This document shows positions 55,163-64,000 of a DNA stretch of 64,000 bases, piece by piece (within the stretch, counting starts at the first letter, position 1; each line of letters opens with the position of its first letter). This DNA is from Betaproteobacteria bacterium (GTDB taxonomy: Bacteria; Pseudomonadota; Gammaproteobacteria; Burkholderiales; Casimicrobiaceae), in contig JACPUX010000052.1 of NCBI GenBank assembly GCA_016192065.1, positions 62,001-126,000 on the forward strand, written 5' to 3'. The position numbers and the translations under genes are program-made. The notes under the pieces are model-generated. The model worked only from the letters and a program-made list of their open reading frames with translations, was not told the origin of the DNA and did not search any database.

Positions 55163-56860
55163 ATGAAACTAGGTTCATGGTTGGGCGCTTGTGTGGCGCT
55201 GTTGACTGGGGTGGCGGCGGTAGCCGCGCAAGACCCCTTGGCCCGGGTTGCGGCTCTTCCTCCGGGACCGCACCTGGCGGCATGCAGCAACGTGGCGCAG
55301 GATTTTTCGCGGCTGATGGGTGAAACGGCGGAGAGTTTTTGGGAGGGTACGCCCCACGAGGGGCAGTATCGGTACCTCAGCCTGCTGCTCAGCGAAGCGT
55401 CCTCGAGCCTGCGGTTCACCATCACTCCTCCGGCCACCGAGTTGTTTCCGCGCTTTCACGGCAATGCCGTGGAATACGTCGCGCTATTCTGTTACCCCAC
55501 GGCGGCGACCAATACCCGCCCCGACTATCCCTTGCCCAACGGCCGCGCCGTGCCACGCATGGAGCGTGCAGGCGAGGCGCCGATCTGGGCCGGGGCGGGC
55601 GCCCGTTATCCGCTGCTGGTGTATTCCCATGGTCTGGGCGGCAGTCCCTTGTCCGACGAATATCTCGGTTCGATCACCCGCTTCGTCAGCCATGGCTATG
55701 CGGTGCTGGCGATGTTCCATGGCGACCCGCGGTTTTCGCGGGTTCGGCTGGAGGACTTGGGCGACTATTTCTACGCCGTGCGCAACTTCAACGAGATTGT
55801 CGAAATGCAGGCGGTCAGACCGCTGTCCGTGGTGGCCGGGCTGGATATGCTGCTGGCCGACGCGCGCTACGGCGATCATCTCGACCCCGCGCGTATCGGC
55901 ATCTTCGGCACCAGCCTCGGTGGCGAGACCGCGCTCCTGACGGTCGGCGCCAAACTTACCGCCAGCCTGGGTCTGTCCGCACAGACGGTGGTGCAGGACC
56001 CGCGAATCAAGGCCATCACCGGCTATGTGCCCTATTCCGGACAAAGCTTTTTGCCCGCTTTCGGCGACAATCAGAGCGGTGTCGATGGCCTGGGTGTGCC
56101 GTATCTGGGCATCGGCGGGACGGCTGATTTCACCGCGCCGATCGGCCTGACCGAACAGGCGGTCAATCGCCTGTCGGGCAGCCGCTTTCTGGTGGCCTTC
56201 CAAGGGGTGGGCCACCGCTACGACGCGAGCCTCGTGCCGGATATCTTCACCTGGACCATCAACTTCTTCGACGGCTTTCTCAAAGACGACGCGGCGGCCA
56301 AGGTGCGCCTGGCGCGCCTGGAGGAAGTGCTTGAAGGCCCCAACGACGGCACTCGCATCGACTATCTGGCGCCGACCGCGCCCAGCGGCGCGGAAGCGCT
56401 GGTGCCTGAGTTCTACCATCCGGGGCTAAAGCACTTCTTCTTGACCGCCAGTGTGGCCGAGGCGGCGGGCATCGATGGTGGTGCCGCGGGTGCCGGTTGG
56501 CAACGCACTGGCCTGGCCTTCAAGGCCTTGAATCTGGGCGCGCCCTTGGCCGCGCCGGTCTGCCGCTTCTACGGTACGCCGGGGCTCGGCCCCAACTCCC
56601 ATTTCTACACCGCCCACGCGGGTGAATGCGGGTTCGTGAAAACCGTTCCAAGCTGGTTCTACGAAGGATTGGCTTTCGCCGTGGAGGTGCCGGCGGACGG
56701 TGTGTGCCCGGCCAACCGGGTGCCGGTCTATCGCGCCTACAACAACGGCTTTCCGCAAAACGATTCCAACCATCGCTACACCACCAGTCGCAGCAGCTAT
56801 GCGGCAAGCCTCGGCGCCAACTGGGTGGCGGAGGGCTTGGTATTCTGCGCCATGCCTTGA
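55163..56860 (+). CDS. Secreted alpha/beta hydrolase with C-terminal DUF5648 domain
   Basis: 565 residues; signal peptide ends GVAAVAAQ. The first ~420 residues look like a PAF-acetylhydrolase/dienelactone-hydrolase-like alpha/beta hydrolase, with LLVYSHGLGGSP, a nucleophile elbow IGIFGTSLGGETAL (Ser251) and a late His in FQGVGHRYDAS. The final ~130 residues match DUF5648: FYHPGLKHFFLTASVAEAAGI, CRFYGTPGLGPNSHFYTAHAGECGFV and VPVYRAYNNG. DUF5648 occurs on many secreted bacterial proteins and is thought to bind surfaces or ligands. Start ATG 55163 is chosen for the signal peptide. Substrate unknown. Confidence 0.8.
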   Translation: MKLGSWLGACVALLTGVAAVAAQDPLARVAALPPGPHLAACSNVAQDFSRLMGETAESFWEGTPHEGQYRYLSLLLSEASSSLRFTITPPATELFPRFHGNAVEYVALFCYPTAATNTRPDYPLPNGRAVPRMERAGEAPIWAGAGARYPLLVYSHGLGGSPLSDEYLGSITRFVSHGYAVLAMFHGDPRFSRVRLEDLGDYFYAVRNFNEIVEMQAVRPLSVVAGLDMLLADARYGDHLDPARIGIFGTSLGGETALLTVGAKLTASLGLSAQTVVQDPRIKAITGYVPYSGQSFLPAFGDNQSGVDGLGVPYLGIGGTADFTAPIGLTEQAVNRLSGSRFLVAFQGVGHRYDASLVPDIFTWTINFFDGFLKDDAAAKVRLARLEEVLEGPNDGTRIDYLAPTAPSGAEALVPEFYHPGLKHFFLTASVAEAAGIDGGAAGAGWQRTGLAFKALNLGAPLAAPVCRFYGTPGLGPNSHFYTAHAGECGFVKTVPSWFYEGLAFAVEVPADGVCPANRVPVYRAYNNGFPQNDSNHRYTTSRSSYAASLGANWVAEGLVFCAMP

Positions 56861-57044
56861 GCTGCCGCGGGTAGTGGCCTGGGTGGGAGAAGGGTGGGAG
56901 GCGCTTGGTGGATTCGCGCGCGCGGGCAAGCGTTGGATCGGCCCCCGCCAAGACCACAAGCTTCACAGAATCGTCACACAAGACGTAGAAAATGTAGGGC
57001 GGTCAAGACCTGTCGTCTTGCCCTATCCTCAGGAGCCAGGAATC

Positions 57045-57284
57045 ATGCGTCAAGCGTTCATCGTTCTCGCCGTCGCGGGTCTGTTTGCCGGTTGTGCCAG
57101 CACCGCCGCGGTCACCGCGGACAAGAAGGTCGAAGTCGCCAAAGTGCCTCAGTGCTACTCCGGCGATGCCGGGCGGTTCTTCAATGTTGGTGACAAGACC
57201 ACCATCTCTGGTCTGGAGGTGAGCTGCGTGGCGACTTCGGACGGCAAGTCCGGGCAGTGGATGGGCGCCAAGCACCACAAGTAG
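57045..57284 (+). CDS. Small lipoprotein of unknown function
   Basis: 79 residues. The lipobox is LFAGCAST (Cys in AGC), start ATG 57045 after AGGAG. The mature part has two Cys (VPQCYSGDAGRF and EVSCVATSDGK) that could form a disulfide, and ends with QWMGAKHHK. No family recognised. It is followed by a strong hairpin between convergent genes. Confidence 0.8.
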   Translation: MRQAFIVLAVAGLFAGCASTAAVTADKKVEVAKVPQCYSGDAGRFFNVGDKTTISGLEVSCVATSDGKSGQWMGAKHHK

Positions 57285-57313
57285 TTCTGGGTCGGATATT
57301 GCGCGGCTAGCGG

Positions 57314-57345
57314 CGATGGCGCGGGCCGGAACGGCCCCGCCATCG
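57314..57345. terminator. Bidirectional hairpin between convergent genes
   Basis: CGATGGC.GGGCCG-GAA-CGGCCC.GCCATCG with one bulged base, a 14-bp GC-rich stem. It lies between the small lipoprotein stop (57284) and the ETF-QO stop (57383), read from opposite sides. No T-run is present on either strand. Confidence 0.6.
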
Positions 57346-57382
57346 GCCCGGCGCTTGCTCTTGCGGGCGCGGCCCCGCGCGC

Positions 57383-59038
57383 CTACATGTTGGAATAGTT
57401 TGGTCCACCGCCGCCTTCGGGGGTGACCCACTGGATGTTTTGGGTGGGATCCTTGATGTCGCAGGTCTTGCAGTGTACGCAGTTCTGGGCATTGATCTGC
57501 AGGCGCTGGCCGCCGCCCTCGGCGGCGACGAATTCGTAGACACCGGCGGGGCAGAAGCGCTGTTCCGGTCCGGCGTACTTCGCCAGGTTCACTGCCACCG
57601 GCACGCTCGCGTCACGCAGCCGCAGGTGGCAGGGCTGGTCCTCTTCGTGATTGGTGTTGGAAAGATAGACCGAAGAGAGTCTGTCAAAGGAAATCACCCC
57701 GTCGTATTTCGGATAGGCGATGGGGACACAGTCGGCGGCCGATTTCAGGCTTTCGTGGTCGGGTCGATCGTGGCGCAGCGTCCACGGCACCAGCGCGCCC
57801 AGACCGAGGTCGTTCAGCCACATGTGCAGGCCGCCGTGCAGGGTACCCAGCCACAGTCCCCACTTGAGCCCGGGTTTGACGTTTCTGACCTTGTAGAGGT
57901 CGGCGTAGGCCCAAGAGCGACGGAACGCCCCGGGATAGGCTTGAAGCTCGTCATGGGCGCGGTTCTCGCCCAAGGCGGCGAAGGCGGCTTCAGCGGCGAG
58001 CATGCCGGACTTCATGGCGTTGTGCGAGCCCTTGATGCGCGGCACGTTGAGAAAGCCAGCGCTGCAACCGATCAGCGCCCCACCGGGGAAGGTGAGCTTG
58101 GGGATCGATTGCAGGCCACCCTCGTTGATGGCGCGCGCGCCATAGGCGATGCGTTTGCCACCGGCGAATACGCCGCGAATCTCGGGGTGGGTCTTGAAGC
58201 GCTGGAATTCGTCGTAGGGCGAAAGATGCGGGTTCTCGTAGTTGAGGTGCAACACGAAACCCACGGACACCAGGTTCTCGCCGAAGTGATAGAGAAATGA
58301 ACCGCCGCCAGTCCGGGAATCGAGCGGCCAGCCCTGGCTGTGCATCACCAGTCCCCGCTTGTGCCGGGCCGGATCAACCTGCCAGAGTTCCTTGATGCCG
58401 ATGCCGTATTTTTGCGGATCAACTCCGTCACGCAGGTTGTAGTGCTTCATCAGCTCTTGGGACAAGGAGCCGCGCACGCCTTCGGCGAAGAGTGTGTACT
58501 TGGCACGCAGTTCCATGCCGGGCTGGTATTCGCTCTTCCGAGTGCCGTCCTTGGCCAGGCCCAGGTCGCCGGTGGCGACACCGCTGACCGCGCCGTCGTC
58601 GCGGTACAGCACTTCCGCGGCAGGAAAGCCGGGGTAGATTTCCACCCCCAGGGCTTCGGCCTGAGCGCCCAGCCAGCGGCAGACATTGCCCAGGCTCGCG
58701 ATGTATTTGCCGTGGTTGTTCATCAGCGGCGGCAATAGCCAAGTGGGAATGCCGTAGGCGTTTTGTTCGGTGAGAATGAGGAATCGGTCCTCCGTGACCG
58801 GGGTGTCGAGCGGCGCGTTCTTCGCTTGCCAGTCGGGCATGAGTTCGTTGAGGGCGATCGGGTCGAGTACCGCGCCGGAGAGAATGTGGGCGCCGATTTC
58901 CGAACCCTTTTCCAGCAGACAGACGCTCACTTCGCGCTGTGCTTGCGCCGCCAGTTGCTTGAGTCGTATGGCCGCCGCCAGGCCCGCTGGTCCGCCACCC
59001 ACGATGACCACGTCGTATTCCATCATTTCGCGCTGCAT
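57383..59038 (-). CDS. Electron transfer flavoprotein:ubiquinone oxidoreductase
   Basis: 551 residues. FAD motif [19 protein letters not shown] at the start, and [29 protein letters not shown] in the middle. The C-terminal ferredoxin-like domain has CPAGVYEF and [18 protein letters not shown], the 4Fe-4S site typical of ETF-QO. It takes electrons from ETF (fed by acyl-CoA and other dehydrogenases) and reduces ubiquinone in the membrane. Full length, with no frame break. It stands alone on the minus strand, divergent from the thioesterase/AACS operon. Confidence 0.95.
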   Translation of the reverse strand: MQREMMEYDVVIVGGGPAGLAAAIRLKQLAAQAQREVSVCLLEKGSEIGAHILSGAVLDPIALNELMPDWQAKNAPLDTPVTEDRFLILTEQNAYGIPTWLLPPLMNNHGKYIASLGNVCRWLGAQAEALGVEIYPGFPAAEVLYRDDGAVSGVATGDLGLAKDGTRKSEYQPGMELRAKYTLFAEGVRGSLSQELMKHYNLRDGVDPQKYGIGIKELWQVDPARHKRGLVMHSQGWPLDSRTGGGSFLYHFGENLVSVGFVLHLNYENPHLSPYDEFQRFKTHPEIRGVFAGGKRIAYGARAINEGGLQSIPKLTFPGGALIGCSAGFLNVPRIKGSHNAMKSGMLAAEAAFAALGENRAHDELQAYPGAFRRSWAYADLYKVRNVKPGLKWGLWLGTLHGGLHMWLNDLGLGALVPWTLRHDRPDHESLKSAADCVPIAYPKYDGVISFDRLSSVYLSNTNHEEDQPCHLRLRDASVPVAVNLAKYAGPEQRFCPAGVYEFVAAEGGGQRLQINAQNCVHCKTCDIKDPTQNIQWVTPEGGGGPNYSNM

Positions 59039-59118
59039 GCCCCGCTCCCCATGGTTCCGCCGTTTGCCGCAAGCGCACGATTATATGACAAAGCACAAGC
59101 CGGCCACCTTCGCCAGCG

Positions 59119-59124
59119 TATAAT
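59119..59124 (+). promoter_or_regulatory. TATAAT -10 box of the thioesterase operon
   Basis: A perfect TATAAT 27 bp before the ATG at 59152, in the 113-bp gap between divergent genes. No good TTGACA lies 17 bp upstream, so it is an extended or activator-dependent promoter. Confidence 0.45.
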
Positions 59125-59151
59125 GTGGCCTTTTAACCAAGCGCTGAATTC

Positions 59152-59571
59152 ATGCCCAAAGATACCCGCCTGCTGGTGCATACCGAGATCATGCCGATGC
59201 GCTGGGGTGACATGGACGCCCTGGGGCACATCAACAACACCGTCTATTTCCGCTACATGGAACAGGCCCGCATCGGCTGGATCATTGCCAACGGCTTCAC
59301 CGTGGACACCCGCCACCCGCACGGGCCGGTGATCGTCAATGCTTCATGTACCTTTCTGAAGCCCTTGGTTTATCCGGGCGAGGTCGAGGTGCGCATGTAC
59401 CTCGACGATCTGGGACGCACCAGCGTCGGCAGTTGGTATGAGCTCATTTGCGACCGCGAACTCTACGCCGAAGGGGCCGCCAAGATCGTCTGGATGGATT
59501 ACGCCTCGGGCAAGTCCGTGCCGCTGCCGGCCTCGGTCATCGATCTGTTGACGATGAGAGAAGAGGGCTAA
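59152..59571 (+). CDS. Hot-dog acyl-CoA thioesterase (4HBT family)
   Basis: 139 residues. The 4-hydroxybenzoyl-CoA thioesterase signature [25 protein letters not shown] carries the catalytic Asp (GDMD). It hydrolyses an acyl-CoA. It precedes acetoacetyl-CoA synthetase by 5 bp and is presumably co-transcribed with it. Confidence 0.9.
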   Translation: MPKDTRLLVHTEIMPMRWGDMDALGHINNTVYFRYMEQARIGWIIANGFTVDTRHPHGPVIVNASCTFLKPLVYPGEVEVRMYLDDLGRTSVGSWYELICDRELYAEGAAKIVWMDYASGKSVPLPASVIDLLTMREEG

Positions 59572-59576
59572 GCATC

Positions 59577-61529
<1,953 letters not shown>

Positions 61530-61544
61530 CCCACGGCAGGCCCC

Positions 61545-62087
61545 ATGCTCATTAACCGCGCCCACTCCAGCCTCTTGGTGATCGATTTGCAGCAAAAGCT
61601 CCTGCCGGCGATCGACGGCGGGGCGGCGGTGATCGAGCATGCGGTCTGGCTAATCCGCCTCGCGCAGCGCCTGGGGGTGCCGGTGGCGGCGAGCGAGCAA
61701 TACCCGGAAGGTCTGGGCCCGACCGTCGCCGCGGTACGCGATCTGCTCCCGGACCAGGCGATCGGCGGCAAACTTCACTTCTCATGTGTGCGCGCCGGAT
61801 GTCTCGCCGGGCTGCCGGGAAGCGAGCGGCGCCAGCGCGTGGTGATCGGTACCGAAGCCCATGTCTGCGTGCTCCAGACGGTGCTGGGCCTGTTGCGCGA
61901 GGGCCATGAGGTCTTTGTCGTCGAAGAGGCGGTCGGATCGCGCCGCGCCTCCGACCGGGCGGCGGGGCTTGCGCGCATGCGCCAGGAAGGCGCACGCATC
62001 GTCAGTCGCGAGATGGTCGCCTTCGAATGGCTGGAAGCGGCCGGCAGCGACGAGTTCCGCGAGATCAGCAAGAGTTTCTTGCGGTAG
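61545..62087 (+). CDS. Isochorismatase-family hydrolase
   Basis: 180 residues with the cysteine-hydrolase catalytic set: Asp in LLVIDLQQKLLP, Lys in AIGGKLHFSC and Cys in GTEAHVCVLQTVLGLL. This is the YcaC/nicotinamidase-like family. The substrate is unknown. It begins 15 bp after the AACS stop. Confidence 0.9.
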   Translation: MLINRAHSSLLVIDLQQKLLPAIDGGAAVIEHAVWLIRLAQRLGVPVAASEQYPEGLGPTVAAVRDLLPDQAIGGKLHFSCVRAGCLAGLPGSERRQRVVIGTEAHVCVLQTVLGLLREGHEVFVVEEAVGSRRASDRAAGLARMRQEGARIVSREMVAFEWLEAAGSDEFREISKSFLR

Positions 62088-62184
62088 CGGCGAGCGGCCG
62101 GCCGGGGCAAAGGGCGGGGCGAGGATGGCGGGCAATACCAAGTCGCAGCGACCTTGGCCGCGAATCCCAGGACTATTTGCCCGA

Positions 62185-62220
62185 GCCGCGATGCGCGGGC
62201 AAGCCCGCTCCTACCGCGGC
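62185..62220. repeat. REP-like palindrome
   Basis: GCGGGC-AA-GCCCGC nested in an outer GCCGCG...CGCGGC stem, within the 248-bp gap between the hydrolase and the CobD-like gene. It resembles the GGGCAAGCCCGC-type REP sequences widespread in pseudomonads and other proteobacteria. Nothing else was recognised in the gap. Confidence 0.7.
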
Positions 62221-62335
62221 TGATGGACCGCAGGCGGCAGCGGCGGCGCGCAAAAGCCGAATTTTCCATATTCCCCGCAAGGCCCGTGGAATGGTATCTT
62301 CGGGGCATCGTTCGAATCCCTGAAGCGCGCCGTTC

Positions 62336-63274
62336 ATGAATTTTCTTGCCCTCCTGCTCGCTCTCGCCTTGGAGCAGTTGCACTCCACGCCATTGCGTGG
62401 CGTTCTGCATCGGGGCTTCGTGCGCTATGCCAATCTGCTGGAGCGTGAACTCAACGCCGGGGAAACCCGCCACGGCCTGATTGCTCTGCTTGCCGCGGTG
62501 CTGCCGCCGGCACTCCTGGCTTTTGCCATCTTCTGGGTTCTAGCCAGCCTCAACCCTTTGCTGGGCCTTGCCTGGAACGCGCTGGTGCTGTACCTCAGCC
62601 TGGGTTTGCGGCAGTTCAGCCACCCGTTCACGGCCATCGCCGAAGCGCTGCGCGCCGGGGACGTGAACGAAGCCCGGCGCCTATTGGCCGAGTGGCGCGG
62701 CGGACGCGGACTGGAACTGTCCAGCAGCGAAATCGCCCGACTGTCGATCGAGCAGGGTCTCTTGGAGAGCCATCGTCACGTTTTTGGCACCATCGCCTGG
62801 TATCTGGTCCTGCCTGGACCAAGCGGCGCCGTGCTCTACCGCTGCCTGGCGATTCTCGCGCAAAAGTGGAGCGGCGATGCGAGCACGCCCATGGGTCAGG
62901 AACTGGCCGAATTCGGGCGCCCGGCGCGGCGGTTTTTCGCCCTCATCGACTGGCTTCCGGTGCGGCTGACGGCGATGTCCTACGCCATCGTTGGCGACTT
63001 TGAAGACGCTGTGTACTGTTGGCGCACCCAAGCCGCGGCCTGGACCCTGCCGGAGCAGGGTATCGTTCTGGCCGCCGGGGCCGGCGCCATCGGGGTACGC
63101 CTGGGCGAGCCCTTGCGTGAAGTCGGCGGCGGGCTGATCTACCGCCCCGACCTGGGGGTGGGCGACGCCGCCGACAGCGACCTCATGCAAAGCGCCGTTG
63201 GCCTCATCTGGCGCGCCCTCGCCGTGTGGATGGTGCTGATTCTGCTGGCGACGCTGGCGTATTGGGTTGGTTGA
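62336..63274 (+). CDS. CobD/CbiB-like membrane protein
   Basis: 312 residues with about five hydrophobic helices (LIALLAAVLPPALLAFAIFWVLA; final WMVLILLATLAYWVG). Motifs HRHVFGTIAWYLVLPGPSGAVLYR and RLTAMSYAIVGDFEDAVYCWRTQA match the CobD/CbiB family members found next to central-metabolism genes in betaproteobacteria. In cobalamin synthesis CobD makes adenosylcobinamide, but no cob genes are near, so this may be the AmpE/regulatory-type paralogue. Function not certain. Confidence 0.82.
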   Translation: MNFLALLLALALEQLHSTPLRGVLHRGFVRYANLLERELNAGETRHGLIALLAAVLPPALLAFAIFWVLASLNPLLGLAWNALVLYLSLGLRQFSHPFTAIAEALRAGDVNEARRLLAEWRGGRGLELSSSEIARLSIEQGLLESHRHVFGTIAWYLVLPGPSGAVLYRCLAILAQKWSGDASTPMGQELAEFGRPARRFFALIDWLPVRLTAMSYAIVGDFEDAVYCWRTQAAAWTLPEQGIVLAAGAGAIGVRLGEPLREVGGGLIYRPDLGVGDAADSDLMQSAVGLIWRALAVWMVLILLATLAYWVG

Positions 63275-63315
63275 ACCAAGCCACGCCTCAGCAGCGTGAC
63301 CAACGCAACTCGTCC

Positions 63316-63795
63316 TCAGCGTGGGGTGCGCGCAGGTGTGGGCGATGCGCCAACGGTGCCCAGCCGCTCGATCGCCTCCCGATTTGACCAGGAGAAGACC
63401 TTGCCGGCGGCTTCGGCCCAGGGCAGCCAGAGGTGGGCGAGGTGCTCGCGTGGCGCGAGCTTCACCGGCACAGGCCCGGGTACTTCCAGGGCGAAGACGT
63501 GTTCGGTGTTGTGGGTGGTGCCTTCTGGATAGCGATGGCGCCAGCGGGGGTAGATTTCATACACGGTGCTGAGCCGCCAGTCGATCAAGCCGCCATGCAC
63601 GGCGGCATCGATGCCGGTCTCTTCGGCCAGTTCGCGGGTGGCGGTTTCGAGCAGGGTTTCGCCCGGCTCCTGGCTACCGGTGACGCTTTGCCAATAGCCG
63701 GGAAAGTCGGCGCGCTCCAGCAGCAGCACGGCGCGGTCCCGGGTATGAACGAGCACCAGGGTGGAGACCGGCAGTTTGGTGCCTGCGCCAGACAA
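63316..63795 (-). CDS. nudB: Dihydroneopterin triphosphate diphosphatase (Nudix)
   Basis: 159 residues. The Nudix box is GSQEPGETLLETATRELAEETGI (GX5EX7REUXEEXGU). The VLVLVHTRDRAVLLLERADFPGYWQSVTGS start and THNTEHVFALEVP are typical of NudB, which trims dihydroneopterin triphosphate in folate synthesis. The first start codon in this frame after the barstar gene is TTG 63795; an earlier start inside the barstar gene is possible. Barstar then nudB is a common betaproteobacterial order. Confidence 0.88.
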   Translation of the reverse strand: MSGAGTKLPVSTLVLVHTRDRAVLLLERADFPGYWQSVTGSQEPGETLLETATRELAEETGIDAAVHGGLIDWRLSTVYEIYPRWRHRYPEGTTHNTEHVFALEVPGPVPVKLAPREHLAHLWLPWAEAAGKVFSWSNREAIERLGTVGASPTPARTPR

Positions 63796-63797
63796 GT

Positions 63798-64000
63798 TCA
63801 GTCCAGGAAAACGTGGAAGGGCCGGCCGTGTTCCTTCCAGAAAGCCGCTGCTTCAGCGAAGACATCCTGGGCGGTGGCGTAGTCTTCGGCGGCGGCTGTG
63901 GCAAAGGTTTGGGCGGAAGTCCACAGCAGTACGCAACCGGCCGGCGGCAGCCAGTCGCGGTCCATCAGGCAGTCGGCGAGCGCGTCCCAGTTCTGGCCGA
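63798..64000 (-). CDS. Barstar-family protein (5' end outside the window)
   Basis: The last 66 codons of a barstar family protein: GQNWDALADCLMDRDWLPPA, then VLLWTSAQTFATAAAEDYAT and a stop after HGRPFHVFLD. The motif NWDALADCL is diagnostic. Barstars inhibit ribonucleases; the family member beside nudB is of unknown function. The gene begins beyond position 64000 on the minus strand. Confidence 0.85.
   Translation of the reverse strand, partial: GQNWDALADCLMDRDWLPPAGCVLLWTSAQTFATAAAEDYATAQDVFAEAAAFWKEHGRPFHVFLD

Noticed and set aside
62300-62325. A GTTCGAATCC-type T-loop sequence suggesting a tRNA
   Set aside because: No acceptor, D-arm or anticodon arm can be built around it.

Overview
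The window is a GC-rich proteobacterial chromosome segment. The ETF:ubiquinone oxidoreductase, the barstar/Nudix pair, the wealth of c-type cytochromes and a sigma-54 two-component system suggest a respiratory, metabolically flexible betaproteobacterium, perhaps Rhodocyclales or a relative. Genus cannot be fixed by reading alone. No rRNA, tRNA or CRISPR array was seen.

Layout. 0-4 kb: the 3' end of a CarH/LitR-type B12-binding regulator, an FAD/NAD(P)-binding oxidoreductase carrying an in-frame run of hairpins that looks like a transposon end, a periplasmic rhodanese and an ArsR-rhodanese fusion regulator. 4.4-8.5 kb: a five-gene operon behind an FNR-like site, with a Tat-exported ferredoxin, an NrfD quinone-binding protein, a multihaem cytochrome, an unknown protein and a hemerythrin-like protein lacking several iron ligands. 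8.5-12 kb: an orphan PAS sensor kinase and a sulfide:quinone oxidoreductase-like flavoprotein behind a GAAT/ATTC palindrome. 12-19.1 kb: a sensor kinase and NtrC-type activator, followed after a textbook sigma-54 promoter by an ethylbenzene-dehydrogenase-gamma-like lipoprotein cytochrome, a small cytochrome c and a nine-haem cytochrome c/cytochrome b fusion. 19.3-24 kb: a YiiX-like hydrolase, a DUF3047 protein and a chromate operon (chrA, MBL-fold protein, chrB). 24.1-34.2 kb: an island with a type I restriction system (hsdM-hsdS-AlbA_2 ATPase-hsdR), ParD/RelE-like and HigBA toxin-antitoxin pairs and a broken arsenite-methyltransferase-like gene whose conserved Cys position is a TGA.

34.3-43.4 kb: two small secreted proteins, a 79-bp tandem repeat, then an operon for a periplasmic rhodanese, a TlpA thioredoxin and a type II DMSO-reductase-family molybdoenzyme (alpha, beta, and gamma fused to cytochrome c). 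Three junctions of this operon carry the same ~84-bp palindromic repeat. An OmpA-family protein follows. 43.5-54.8 kb (minus strand): a LysR regulator, a DUF1445/D-glutamate-cyclase-like protein, a TRAP transporter with two binding proteins, a fused 5-oxoprolinase/hydantoinase and a ThDP enzyme, probably one catabolic unit. 55-64 kb: a secreted alpha/beta hydrolase with DUF5648, a small lipoprotein, ETF-QO, a thioesterase, acetoacetyl-CoA synthetase, an isochorismatase-family hydrolase, a CobD/CbiB-like membrane protein, NudB and the 3' end of a barstar-family gene.

The main theme is periplasmic electron transfer with sulfur-linked proteins. Most promising as an undescribed system are the sigma-54-controlled EB_dh/cytochrome module at 12.0-19.1 kb and the orphan molybdoenzyme at 35.6-42.1 kb, which share the EB_dh haem-binding fold.
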